A stretch of DNA of 64,000 bases from Phymatolithon calcareum (lineage: Eukaryota > Rhodophyta > Florideophyceae > Hapalidiales), in the NCBI GenBank assembly GCA_977006965.1, contig OZ345383.1, positions 682,001 to 746,000 on the forward strand, in the 5' to 3' direction. The position numbers were made by a program, and so were the translations under genes. The notes under the pieces were generated by a model. The model was not told where the DNA came from and made no database searches. It was given only the letters and a program-made list of their open reading frames with translations. Shown piece after piece: positions 38,948 through 49,597 of the stretch (positions are counted from its first letter, which is position 1; every line of letters begins with the position of its first letter).

Positions 38948-41377
38948 TTGACTCGCAGTGGACTCCCCGAACGGATTTTCGACAAGAATAGAAGACCCCC
39001 ACTCCGCAAAATGGACAACTCCCAAGGAACGCTGAAGGTCGAAAAGTTAAATGAGACCAATTTCCACGCTTGGAAACAGAAAATTCAGCTAGTACTATCA
39101 TTCCGCGAACTCGACGAGTTCATAGAGGACGATCCACCGGCACGAGATTCCGACGATTTCAAGCTCTGGCGTCGAAACGACAATAAAGCAAAGGCTATTA
39201 TCGGTCTCTCGCTTTCAGACGAACATCTCGAGCATGTGCAGGATGGCGAAACGGCCAAAGAAATGTGGACGTCGATTCTCAATATCTTCGAACGACACAC
39301 TCTTTTGAACAAACTGGCCGCTAGACGCAAGTTCTACACTGCCACTATGCTCAAGGACGAGAAAATACTGCCCTATACGAACCGCATTCGCCAACTCGCA
39401 TCCACCCTCAAGTCAATGGGTGTCGATATTGACGATAGAGAAATGGCCATGGCTGTATTGAACGGATTTCCTGAACGCTACGACAGCTTGATAAGTGCAC
39501 TTGATGCTCTCGGCAATGAAGACGAATCATTCTCACTTGAATTTGTGAAGAGTCGACTACTCCAGGAAGAGCAACGCATGTCAATGCGTGTCGAAGCATC
39601 AACCGTCAAAGCTGAGACTGCTGCACTTTTCACTGCCAGACGCGATGGAGAACGAATTCGTGACTACTGTGAACATTGTCATCGATCTGGACATAAAAGT
39701 GTGAAATGTTGGACCAAGTTTCCACACCTTGCTCCTGAAGGATACAAAAATCGGAATGGAAAGCAAACGAAACCAGCTGCATTCCTGACCGATGAATCTG
39801 AACATGTTCGAGTTATGTCCGATTCCGACTTTGTATGCCTGATGGTCAAGGTGCGCGATTCTGATATTTCCGAGAAGTCAAAGTCATGGATCATTGACTC
39901 TGGTAGTACATCGCATGTGACGTTCGATCGTTCAATCTTCTGCTCATACACCAAAATGTCTTCAACCGTCGAAATGGGAACCAAAGCACAGGCCACAATC
40001 GCTGGAAAAGGTGATGTCATCATTACGCTTAATGTGAACGGCAAATCGTTAAAACGAAAGCTCAAGGACGTTATGCACATACCCGACTTTGGATACTCTC
40101 TGCTGTCCGTCTCAAAAATGGATGAGTACGGCTATGGTATAACGTTCAAGAACAGCCGTTGCTATGTTAAAGCTCATCATGACACTATCGCAACAGGTAC
40201 TCTACGCAAAAGTCTCTACTCTCTAGACCTTGCAGATGGAAATAAACTTAACGAAGTTTCCTGTTTCGCGAGCCTACAGCTCTGGCATGAACGACTTGCG
40301 CAAGTTGACCGCACTGGAATTACCGGAATGGTAAACCATGGGGTGGTCAAAGGTGTAAAGATTGCTCCCAACTCACAGTCCAAACATCCATGTAATGGTT
40401 GTCTTGCCGGCAAAGGTCATCGTGCTCCGATTCCAAAGTCCAGTAGTTCTCGCTCCACCGCTGTTCTCGATCTCGTACATTCAGACGTTCTTGGTCCTAT
40501 CGACATTCCGTCCCTTGGAGGATCACAGTACTTCATCACATTCATCGATGATCACTCCAAGTGGACCACGATATTCACCATGCGAAAGAAATCGGAGAGC
40601 TTTGAGTGTTTTCGGAAGTTTCACAAGTACGCTGAAACCCATACAGGTAGAAAGCTTAAGCACTTGAACATACAGGACTTCTCGAAAGCACCAAAGCTCA
40701 AAGCAATTAGGACAGACATTGGAGGCGAGTACCTTGCAAACGAGTTCAAGGCATATCTTGCGGAACACGGCATCCATCAACAGCTCACAGTCGCTTACAC
40801 CCCACAGCAAAATGGGGTGGCTGAACGCATGAACCGCACACTTCTCAACTTAGTGCGCTCGATGCTCCATCACAGAGGCATCGAGAAGAAGTTCTGGGCT
40901 GAAGCGTTGGCAACTGCTGTGTATGTGCGCAACCGAGTTACGTCACGAGGACTTCCTTCGAACACGACCCCCCGTCACATATGGATGGGTGCCCCACCAG
41001 ATTTGGGACACTTGCGCGTATTTGGCGCCAAGTGTTGGTACGTGATTCCGAAGAAGAAAGTGAAGAAACTCGACAGTCGTACTCGTGAGGCGGTTATGCT
41101 GGGATACTCGTCGGCATCAAAAGGGTATAAGCTGTGGGATGCGGACTTGCGGAAAGTGATTGTGTCAAGGGACGTGACGTTCAATGAATCGGATTGCGGA
41201 TTCGATGAGACCGAAACCAATGTATCACTTGAAACTCCTCAAATCAAACTGAGTGATGATACGGTTGAAGGTAAGGTCATTTCGGATGTAGATGATAAGA
41301 GCATCGAGAAGGACATTGACGAAGGTGAGCAAGCAGATGGTGGAGAACAAGCTATATCTCCATCAGGTTCTGGATAA
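38948..41377 (+). CDS. Copia E8 gag-protease-integrase frame
   Basis: 809 residues in one frame. Two candidate Mets (38948 and 39011) are conserved in other copies; the first starts MTRSGLPERIFDKNRRP. UBN2-like capsid domain (about 45-200), CCHC knuckle YCEHCHRSGHKSVKCW (about 237), protease DSGSTSHVTF (about 316), zinc region and integrase: DDHSKWTT (about 534), IRTDIGGEYLANEF (about 588, Ile for the usual Asn after the Asp) and NGVAERMNRT (about 622). It ends in the acidic linker with a TAA that in E7 and E9 is not present, so RT is cut off. No stop lies between gag and pol in this copy. Confidence 0.87.
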   Translation: MTRSGLPERIFDKNRRPPLRKMDNSQGTLKVEKLNETNFHAWKQKIQLVLSFRELDEFIEDDPPARDSDDFKLWRRNDNKAKAIIGLSLSDEHLEHVQDGETAKEMWTSILNIFERHTLLNKLAARRKFYTATMLKDEKILPYTNRIRQLASTLKSMGVDIDDREMAMAVLNGFPERYDSLISALDALGNEDESFSLEFVKSRLLQEEQRMSMRVEASTVKAETAALFTARRDGERIRDYCEHCHRSGHKSVKCWTKFPHLAPEGYKNRNGKQTKPAAFLTDESEHVRVMSDSDFVCLMVKVRDSDISEKSKSWIIDSGSTSHVTFDRSIFCSYTKMSSTVEMGTKAQATIAGKGDVIITLNVNGKSLKRKLKDVMHIPDFGYSLLSVSKMDEYGYGITFKNSRCYVKAHHDTIATGTLRKSLYSLDLADGNKLNEVSCFASLQLWHERLAQVDRTGITGMVNHGVVKGVKIAPNSQSKHPCNGCLAGKGHRAPIPKSSSSRSTAVLDLVHSDVLGPIDIPSLGGSQYFITFIDDHSKWTTIFTMRKKSESFECFRKFHKYAETHTGRKLKHLNIQDFSKAPKLKAIRTDIGGEYLANEFKAYLAEHGIHQQLTVAYTPQQNGVAERMNRTLLNLVRSMLHHRGIEKKFWAEALATAVYVRNRVTSRGLPSNTTPRHIWMGAPPDLGHLRVFGAKCWYVIPKKKVKKLDSRTREAVMLGYSSASKGYKLWDADLRKVIVSRDVTFNESDCGFDETETNVSLETPQIKLSDDTVEGKVISDVDDKSIEKDIDEGEQADGGEQAISPSGSG

Positions 41378-41386
41378 ACATCTCCG

Positions 41387-42754
41387 ATGATCGCCAAACC
41401 CATTCTGCGTAGGTCAGCTCGGGTCTCAAAACCAACCACTGACTTCTGGAACGCTCCCTCGCATACTGCTATGCTAGCCTTTGAGTCCGTCAACCTTGCA
41501 TCTGAAACCGGTTTGTCTTCTCATCAAGTGCCTCAGACCTTCAAGGAAGCGACTTCAATTAAAAATGTCGACTTCTGGTCTCCAGGCATTGAGAATGAAC
41601 ACTGGTCACTAACCCGCAACAACACTTGGAAGTTGGTCACTCGCATGCCTGGCATGAACGTTCTACCGTGCAAGTATGTCTTTAAAGTCAAGGATACAGG
41701 CCCTAAAGTCCGCATTGTTGCGAAAGGGTTCCGACAGGTGCATGGGGTGGACTACGGTGAAACGTATGCCCCAGTCGTAAAGTTCACCACGATTCGTATC
41801 CTACTTGCAACCGTTGCTGTCCATGATTTGGAACTCTACCAAATGGATGTTGTTACGGCTTTTTTGCATGGTGACCTTGACGAAGACATCTACATGGAGG
41901 TTCCGTCTGGATTTCGTGATCCCAAGCGTCCTGACCTTGTTTGCAAGCTCTTGAAGGCACTATACGGCCTGAAGCAAGCACCGCGACAGTGGCATGCCAA
42001 GATCGACAAGTTCCTCATCGACGAGCTCGGCTTCTCAAGTAGTCCCAACGATCCTTGTCTGTACGTCCGGCACAAGTCAAACAGCATCATGATCATCGCG
42101 CTATATGTGGATGACTTGCTGATTGCCGGAAACGATACTTCTGCTATTTTGTGGATCAAGGGGGAGCTGAACAAGCGATTCGAGATGAAGGACCTTGGAG
42201 AAGCTAGTGTTTGTCTTGGACTTGAAATTCGCCGAGATCGCACACTTCGAACTCTTCACCTCTCGCAGTCGGTCTACGCTCAGTCCGTCTTGGAACGTTT
42301 CGGCATGGAGAACGCGAAACCAGCACCAACCCCTATGGAGTCAAGCAACAAGAACACCGGAACCGAAGAAGTCGACATCACCCATCTCGTCGATGAACAA
42401 GTTCCATACCGACCAGCGATCGGAAGTCTCATATACTTGATGGTTGGTACACGCCCAGACATCTCGGACTCGGTCGGAAAGCTGTCTTCGTTCTGCGAAA
42501 AGCCTCTGAAACATCACTGGATGGGCGTGAAGCGAGTTCTACGATATATTGCGGGTACTCGAGATCACAGAATTTTGTTCGGTGGAAGTGGGAGTTTGGT
42601 TCCAATTGGTTACACGGATGCGGATTGGGCGGGATGTGTTGAGACAAGACGGTCCAAGCGGAATACATCGCTTCGTGTGCCGCCGCCAAGGAATCTGTCT
42701 GGTTATCAAGACTCATTGCCGATGTTCAAGGTCTCGAGAAGCCATCCGCCATGA
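41387..42754 (+). pseudogene. Copia E8 reverse transcriptase, frameshifted into RNase H
   Basis: 455 codons from MIAKPILRRSARVSKP, which in other copies is internal. RT motifs QMDVVTAFLHGDLDEDIY and IALYVDDLLIAGND are intact. After TDADWAGCVETRRS a deletion of about 90 bp or more shifts the frame, so the last about 35 residues are nonsense. Confidence 0.85.
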
Positions 42755-42993
42755 CTCTGTACACGGACAGTCAAAGTGCGATCGCGACCGGGCGAAACGC
42801 AGCCATCACTCAGAGGAACAAGCACATAGACATCCAATATCACTATGTTCGTGATGTGGTTGCCACGGGCAAGATATATATCAAGTATTGTAGTACTGAG
42901 TTGATGATTGCGGATGCACTCACCAAGCCACTCGATCGTGTCAAGACGGCCAAGTTCGCACATGACATGGGTATATGTGCGAGGAAGTCGTAG
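42655..42993 (+). pseudogene. Copia E8 RNase H remainder
   Basis: The frame after the deletion: AEYIASCAAAKE, TLYTDSQSAIATGRNAAITQ, HIDIQYHYVRDVVATGKIYI and IADALTKPLDRVKT, ending before the purine tract at 43001. Confidence 0.8.
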
Positions 42994-43014
42994 TGTCCCT
43001 CGATCAAGCGGGAG

Positions 43015-43458
43015 TGTTGGAAGTGTGATTGCTTGGAGCTCTAGTCGCAAACACACTTCAATATCAAGGTATGATCTCGGTACACGTGTACACGTGACAA
43101 GTCGAATGTCAAAGTGTCTCAGAAGTTTGAATCAAGAAGATTGGCGGTGACACGTGTCAAAGTATGATAATAGTATGATAATCATACTCCCCTCACTCAT
43201 TAGATGATTCTTGATTTTTTCATGTTACACGTGTCATATGATATTATGACAAATTTGTTTAGGGTTAGTGTGTCTCCGTCGTCAGTTAGGGTTTTGATCA
43301 AGTCTGGTTGTGCTCTCAGGTCTATATAGTCTTGACCTGAGGTCCGCCAAGTGAATAAACTAAGGAACTCATTCTCACCTAACTCCACTTCTCGTCAACA
43401 AATCTTCACGAACCAAACTTTTCCACTCTCCTCATCCATTCCACAACCTCCAACAACA
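43015..43458 (+). repeat. 3' LTR of E8
   Basis: Same ends as the 5' LTR, with TATA, AATAAAC and four CACGTG-type palindromes (one mutated to CACGTGAC). Followed by the TCTAG duplication. Confidence 0.92.
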
Positions 43459-43463
43459 TCTAG

Positions 43464-43644
43464 GCCGTATACCTCTTGAAGATAGGGCTGGCTCTAAGCC
43501 GTTTACCTCTTGTGTCGTTTTGGTACACCTGAACCTGCAGCCGACAACACGCACTGCAAGACGTATCCGTCAATTCCAATGTCCAAAAATTCCAATGTTG
43601 ATGTTGGCACACCCCACCGAGCAAGTACTTCGTGAGGCTATACA
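43464..43644 (-). other. Rest of the E7 leader, beyond the E8 insertion
   Basis: GCCGTATACCTCTTG and a leader module (TTTTGGTACACCTGAACCTG, 43518-43537) continue the minus-strand leader interrupted at 37999. It is cut at 43645 by gag of E9. Confidence 0.65.
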
Positions 43645-44081
43645 AACTGGCCGCTCGTCGCAAGTTCTATACCGCCGCAATGCTCGAGGACGAGAAAATA
43701 CTTTCTTATACGAACCGTATTCGCCAGCTCGCATCCACCCTCAAGTCAATGGGTGTTGATATCGACGACAAAGAAATGGCGATGGCTGTGCTTAACGGAC
43801 TTCTGGAACGGTACGATAGCTTAATCAGTGCACTCGATGCTCTTGGCGACGAGGATGAGTCATTCTCGCTCGAGTTTGTGAAGAGCAGACTTTTGCAAGA
43901 GGAGCAGCGTATGTCTATGACAGTCGAAGCATCAACCGTGAAAGCTGAGACTGCCGCACTGTTCACAGCCAGACGCGATGGAGAACGCATTCGTGATCAC
44001 TGCGACCATTGTCATCGATCCGGACATAAGAGCGTTAAGTGTTGGACCAAATTCCCTCACCTTGCTCCGGAAGGATACTAA
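43632..44081 (+). pseudogene. Copia E9 gag C-terminal part
   Basis: From the KLAARRKFYTA region through the CCHC knuckle (CDHCHRSGHKSVKC) to a TAA after HLAPEGY, the same gag-terminal stop as in E5 and E10. The first about 12 codons are from the neighbouring leader. Confidence 0.8.
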
Positions 44082-44147
44082 CGTCGGAATGAAAAGCAAA
44101 CAAAATCATCTGCATTTCTGACGGATGAGTCGGAACCTGTTCGTGTC

Positions 44148-45098
44148 ATGTCTGATTCCGACTTTGTATGCTTGATGGCCAAGGTGCGCAATTCCGACAT
44201 TTCCGAGAAGTCCAAGTCCTGGATCATTGACTCTGGAAGCACTTCCCACATGACGTTTGACCGCTCACTCTTCTGCACGTACACCGAACTGTCGTCTACT
44301 GTTGAAATGGGAACGAAAGCTAAGGCCACAATCGCTGGAAAGGTTGATGCCATTATTACGATCAATGTAAATGGGAAGCCATCGAAATGCAAACTCAGGG
44401 ATGTTATGCACATACCGGACTTTGGATACTCTTTACTATCGGTATCCAAAATGGATGAGTATGGATATGGGATTACGTTCAAGAACAGTCGTTGCTATGG
44501 TAAAGCTCATGATGACACGGTTGCTACAGGAACACTTCGCAAGAGTCTCTACTCACTCGATCTTGCAGATGGCAATAAAGTTACCGAAGTTTCTTGTCTT
44601 GCCAGCGTCCAGCTTTGGCATGAACGTTTCGCTCATGTCCATCCCTCTGGTATCTCTGATATGGTACGTCATGGGGTGGTCAAAGGTGTGAACCTAGCTC
44701 CCAATCCAATCTCAGAACATCCATGCAAGGGCTGTCTCGTCGGCAAAGGTCATCGCGCTCGTATCCCAAAGTCTAGTACTACTCGTTCTGAAGCTGTCCT
44801 CAACCTCGTACATTCCGACGTCTTAGGTCCTATCGACATTCCATCACTTGGAGGCTCTCGATACTTCATCACATTCATCGATGATCACTCCAAATGGACC
44901 ACGGTATACAGCATGCGACGGAAGTCGGAGAGCTTTGAGTGTTTTCGAAAGTTCCACAAGTATGCTGAAATCCATACTGGGAGAAAGCTTAAGCATTTGA
45001 ACGTTCAGGATTTCTCGACTGCACCAAAGCTCAAGGCTATTAGGACCGATAACGGAGGCGAGTACCTTTCCAACGAGTTCAAGGCATATTTAGCATAA
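44148..45098 (+). pseudogene. Copia E9 protease and integrase N-part
   Basis: 316 residues with IIDSGSTSHMTF, QLWHERFAHVHPSGI, DDHSKWTT and IRTDNGGEYLSNEF, ending at a TAA in place of a conserved codon (AYLA then stop). The reading frame continues unchanged after it. Confidence 0.82.
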
Positions 45099-45149
45099 CA
45101 CGGCATACATGAGCAACTCACAGTACCATATACCCCACAACAGAATGGG

Positions 45150-47045
45150 GTGGCTGAGCGCATGAACCGCACCCTTCTCAACTTGGTGCGCTCGATGCTT
45201 CATCACAGAGGCATCGAGAAGAAGTTCTGGGCTGAAGCACTTGCTACTGCTTTGTATGTTCGCAATCGAGTTACGTCACGAGGACTTCCTTCGAACACGA
45301 CCCCCCATCACATATGGATGGGTGCCGCTCCAGACTTGGGACACTTACGTGTATTTGGCATAAAGTGTTGGTACGTGATTCCGAAAAAGAAGGTTAAGAA
45401 ACTCGACTCTCGAACTTGTGAAGCCATTATGCTGGGATATGCGACTTCGTCCAAAGGATATAAGTTGTGGGATCTGAGCTCCAAGAAGGTGATTGTGTCA
45501 AGGGATGTGACGTTCGACGAATCGGATTGCGGATTAGGTGAGGCTGAAACGGATGTATCCACTGACATTCCAGTCGACGGAGTCGTCCAAGCATGTGAGG
45601 ATACGGTTGAAGCTAAGGACACTTCGGAGGAAAACAACAAGGACCTCGACGTGACTAACGAAGAAGAGCCGCAGGCGGACGATGCAGAACAACCAACAAC
45701 ACCACCGGTATCTGAAGTAACTACACCGATGATCGCCAAACCCATTCTGCGCAGGTCAGCTCGGGTCTCAAAACCACCCACTGACTTCTGGAAAGCTCCC
45801 CCGCACACTGCAATGCTTGCATTCGAATCTGTCAATCTCGCATCGGAATCCGCTTTGTCTTCTCATCAAATACCTCAGACCTTTAAGGAAGCGACATCAA
45901 ATCATAATGTCGACTTCTGGTCACCAGCGATTGAGAAAGAACATTCGTCACTGCTGCAAAACAATACTTGGAAACTGGTTCTGCGCAACTCCGACATGAA
46001 CGTGCTACCGTGCAAGTATGTCTTCAAGGTCAAGGATACAGGCCCAAAAGTCCGAATTGTGGCAAAAGGGTTCGGACAGGTGCATGGGGTGGACTACGTT
46101 GAAACGTATGCCCCAGTCGTGAAATTCACCTCGATTCGTATCCTACTTGCAACAGTTGCTGTACATGATCTGGAACTCCACCAAATGGATGTTGTGACAG
46201 CGTTCCTGCATGGTGACCTTGACGAAGACATCTACATGGAATTTCCGTCCGGATTTCGAGATCCCAAGCGTCCCAACCTCGTTTGCAAGCTCTTGAAGGC
46301 ACTATACGGTCTGAAGCAAGCTCCGCGGCAATGGCATGCCAAGATCGACAAGTTCCTCATCGACGAGCTCGGTTTCTCAAGCAGTCCCAACGATCCTTGT
46401 CTGTACGTCCGGCACAAGTCAAACAGCATCATGATCATCGCCCTGTATGTGGATGACTTACTGATTGCTGGAAACGACACCTCTGCCATTTCGTGGATCA
46501 AGGGGGAGCTGAACAAGCGGTTCGAGATGAAGAACCTTGATGAAGCAAGTGTATGCCTTGGGCTTGAGATTCGGCGGGACCGTACTCTTCAGACCCTTCA
46601 TCTTTCGCAGGCGGTCTACGCTCAGTCGGTCTTGGAACGCTTCGGCATGGAGAACTCGAAACCGGCACATACCCCAATGGAGTCAAGCAACAAGAACACC
46701 GCAATCGAGGAAGTGGATATCACCGAGTCTCTTGGAGACGAAGTTCCGTATCGTCCAGCTATCGGAAGCCTGATGTACTTGATGGTCGGCACTCGCCCAG
46801 ACATCTCGGAATCGGTCGGCAAGCTTTCTTCGTTTTGCGAGAAACCCTTAAAGCGTCACTGGATGGGTGTTAAGCGCGTTCTTCGGTACATTGCAGGTAC
46901 TCGAGACTATGGGATTCTGTTCGGTGCAAGCGGGAGCTTGGTGCCAATCGCGTACACAGACGCGGATTGGACAGGATGTCGTGAGACAAGGCGATCAACA
47001 AGTGGCGTAGTGTCCCTCGACCAAGGGGGAGTGTTGGAAGCGTGA
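45150..47045 (+). pseudogene. Copia E9 integrase end, RT and truncated RNase H
   Basis: 631 codons in the same frame as the preceding one: MAERMNRTLL (integrase Glu), acidic linker, RT (QMDVVTAFLHGDLDEDIY, ALYVDDLLIAGND) and the start of RNase H, which is deleted after RETRRSTSG. The final residues VVSLDQGGVLEA are the purine tract and the LTR start. Confidence 0.82.
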
Positions 47046-47477
47046 TTGCTTGGGGCTCTAGTTGCAAACACACTTCAATATCAAGGTATGATTTCGGTAC
47101 ACGTGTACACGTGTCAAGTCGAAAGTCAAAGTGTCTCAGAACTTTGAATCAAGAAGATTGGCAGTGACACGTGTCAGAGTATGTTAAGAGTATGATAATC
47201 ATACCCCCCTCACTCAGTAGATGATTCTTCATTTTTTCATGTTACACGTGTCATATGATATTATGACACCTTTGTTTAGGGTTGGAGTGTCTCCGTCGTC
47301 AATTAGGGTTTTTTTGATCAAGTTGATTGAGTTTTCAGGCCTATATATGCCAGACCTGACGTCCGCCAAGTGAATAAACCAAGGAACTCATTCTCACCTA
47401 TCTCAGCTTATACTCAACCATTTTCCTTCAACCAAACTTTTTCTTTCTCCTCATCAATAGCCGAACCTTCTACAACA
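47032..47477 (+). repeat. Copia family-1 LTR (3' LTR of E9)
   Basis: TGTTGGAAGCGTGATTGC to CCTTCTACAACA; TATA (TATATATGCC), AATAAACC and CACGTG palindromes. It abuts E10 pol without a target duplication. Confidence 0.88.
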
Positions 47478-47865
47478 GTGTTCCTGTAGCAACCGTTTCA
47501 TCATGAGCTTTACCATAGCAACGACTGTTCTTGAACGTAATCCCATATCCATACTCATCCATTTTGGATACCGATAGTAAAGAGTATCCAAAGTCCGGTA
47601 TGTGCATAACATCCCTGAGTTTGCATTTCGACGGCTTCCCATTCACATTGATCGTAATAATGGCATCAACCTTTCCAGCGATTGTGGTCTTAGCTTTCGT
47701 TCCCATTTCAACAGTAGACGACAGTTCGGTGTACGTGCAGAAGAGTGAGCGGTCAAACGTCATGTGGGATGTGCTTCCAGAGTCAATGATCCAGGACTTG
47801 GACTTCTCGGAAATGTCGGAATTGCGCGCCTTGGCTATCAAGCATACAAAGTGGGAATCAGACAT
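47470..47865 (-). pseudogene. Copia E10 protease fragment
   Basis: 131 residues with IIDSGSTSHMTF and DFGYSLLSVSKMDEYGYGIT; truncated at the E9 LTR. Confidence 0.78.
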
Positions 47866-47931
47866 GACGCGAACAGGTTCCGACTCATCAGTCAGAAATG
47901 CAGATGGTTTTGTTTGCTTTTCATTCCGACG

Positions 47932-48732
47932 TTAGTATCCTTCCGGAGCAAGGTGAGGGAATTTGGTCCAACACTTAACGCTCTTATGTCCGGATCGATG
48001 ACAATGGTCGCAGTGATCACGAATGCGTTCTCCATCGCGTCTGGCTGTGAACAGTGCGGCAGTCTCAGCTTTCACGGTTGATGCTTCGACTGTCATAGAC
48101 ATACGCTGCTCCTCTTGCAAAAGTCTGCTCTTCACAAACTCGAGCGAGAATGACTCATCCTCGTTGCCAAGAGCATCGAGTGCACTGATTAAGCTATCGT
48201 ACCGTTTCGGAAGTCCGTTATGCACAGCCATCGCCATTTCTTTGTCGTCGATATCAACACCCATTGACTTGAGGGTGGATGCGAGCTGGCGAATACGGTT
48301 CGTATAAGAAAGTATTTTCTCGTCCTCGAGCATTGTGTCGGTATAGAACTTGTGGCGAGCGGCCAGTTTGTTCAGTAGTGTATGTCGTTCAAAGATATTG
48401 AGAATCGACTGCCACATTTCCTTGGCCGTATTCACATCTTGCACATGCTCGAGATGTTCATCCGAGAGAGAAAGTCCGATAATAACCTTTGCCTTGTTGT
48501 CATTTCGACGCCAGAGTGTGAAATCGTCCGAGTCCCGTGCTGGTGGATCGTCCTCAATGTGTTCATCAAGTTCGCGGAATGATAGTACTAGCTGAATTTT
48601 CTGTTTCGAAGCATGGAAATTGGTCTCATTGAGTTTCTCGACCTTCAGCGTTCCTTGCGAGTTGTCCATTTTGGGGAGTGTGGGTCTTATATTCTTGTCG
48701 ATAATCCGTTCGGAGAGTCCACTGCGAGTCAA
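47932..48732 (-). CDS. Copia E10 gag
   Basis: 266 residues, uninterrupted, with the capsid region (LKVEKLNETNFHASKQ, with Ser for the usual Trp), AKEMWQSILNIFERHTLLNK and the CCHC knuckle; it ends in TAA after HLAPEGY like E5 and E9. The Trp-to-Ser change in the capsid motif may weaken function. Confidence 0.82.
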   Translation of the reverse strand: MTRSGLSERIIDKNIRPTLPKMDNSQGTLKVEKLNETNFHASKQKIQLVLSFRELDEHIEDDPPARDSDDFTLWRRNDNKAKVIIGLSLSDEHLEHVQDVNTAKEMWQSILNIFERHTLLNKLAARHKFYTDTMLEDEKILSYTNRIRQLASTLKSMGVDIDDKEMAMAVHNGLPKRYDSLISALDALGNEDESFSLEFVKSRLLQEEQRMSMTVEASTVKAETAALFTARRDGERIRDHCDHCHRSGHKSVKCWTKFPHLAPEGY

Positions 48733-49162
48733 CCGAAGTTAACTATCGATGCAATCTGTCCCGTATAAGAAATCCCTTCGAGTCAATGTGACCTGGACCT
48801 TGATCGGGGGATGGCTCGATGGCATACCTCTTGTGGCGTTTTGGTACACCTGAACCTGCAGTCGGCAACACGCACTGCAAGACGTTTCGTGGTATCCTTA
48901 AACGGGCCTAGTAAGAATCAAAGATTTTTAACAAGGATACGCAAAAGGAAAAACCATTGTGGTGTTTTGGTACACCTGAACCTGCAGCCGGCAACGCGCA
49001 CTGCAAGACGCTTAATGAACCCCTGAAGCGGGCCGTGCAAGAATCAACGATTCTTGACAAGGGAGCGCAAGTAGAAAGATCAGACAGAGACAGATCGGGG
49101 GCGAAGGAGAACCCCGGAGATGATGACGATGATGATGAAACGCGGTGGTTGAGGTGCGTTGA

Positions 49163-49176
49163 CTGGGCCCATAACC
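49163..49176 (-). promoter_or_regulatory. Primer-binding site of E10 (tRNAi-Met anticodon arm type)
   Basis: CTGGGCCCATAACC on the plus strand abuts the LTR end CAACA exactly, the clearest case in the window. Confidence 0.78.
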
Positions 49177-49597
49177 TGTTGGAGAAGGTTAGGCAAGGGA
49201 TGAGGAGAAAGAAAAAGTTTAGTTGATGTGAAATGGTTGAGTAAAAGCTGAGATAGGTGAGAATGTGTTCCTTGGTTTATTCACTTGGCGGATCCCAGGT
49301 CGAGCATATATAGACCTGAAAACTCAATCAACTTGATCAAAAATCCTAACTGACGACGGAGACACTCTAACCCTAAACAAATTTGTCATAATATTATAAG
49401 ACACGTGTAATTTAACAAATGAAGAATCATCTACTGAGTGAGGGGAGTATGACTATCATACTCTTATCATACTTTGACACGTGTAAGTTCTGAGACACTT
49501 TGAGTTTCGACTTGACACGTGTACACGTGTACCGAGATCATACCTTGATAGTGAAGTTTGTTTGCGACTAGAGCTCCATGCAATCACACTTCCAACA
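49177..49597 (-). repeat. Copia family-1 LTR (5' LTR of E10)
   Basis: Minus-strand ends TGTTGGAAGTGTGATTGC and CCTTCTCCAACA; slightly shorter than others through a small deletion near 49487. It cuts the RT of E11 at 49598. Confidence 0.88.

Larger units (their letters stand above)
38000..43458 (+). mobile_element. Full-length Ty1/copia element E8 (family 1), TSD TCTAG
   Basis: 5459 bp with two LTRs (38000-38443, 43015-43458), leader, gag-protease-integrase (38948-41377), RT (41387-42650) and RNase H (to 42993), and purine tract (43001-43014). TCTAG is duplicated exactly (37995-37999, 43459-43463). Lesions: TAA at 41375-41377 in the linker, and a deletion/frameshift in RNase H near 42655. The LTRs differ at roughly two dozen of 444 positions by eye (about 5%), so it is not a fresh insertion. 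It sits in the leader of E7. Confidence 0.93.
43645..47477 (+). mobile_element. Ty1/copia element E9 (family 1), 5'-truncated
   Basis: The plus strand begins in gag (KLAARRKFYTAAMLEDEK), then TAA (44079-44081), pol with a second stop at 45096-45098, RT complete, RNase H cut after TDADWTGCRETRRSTSG and directly joined to the purine tract and 3' LTR (47032-47477). It abuts E10 (minus) at 47478. Confidence 0.86.
47478..49597 (-). mobile_element. Ty1/copia element E10 (family 1), 3'-truncated
   Basis: Minus: 5' LTR (49177-49597), primer site (49163-49176), leader with two modules (48822-49060), gag (48732-47932) and protease start (47865-47478). The rest of pol is lost at the junction with E9. 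Confidence 0.86.
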
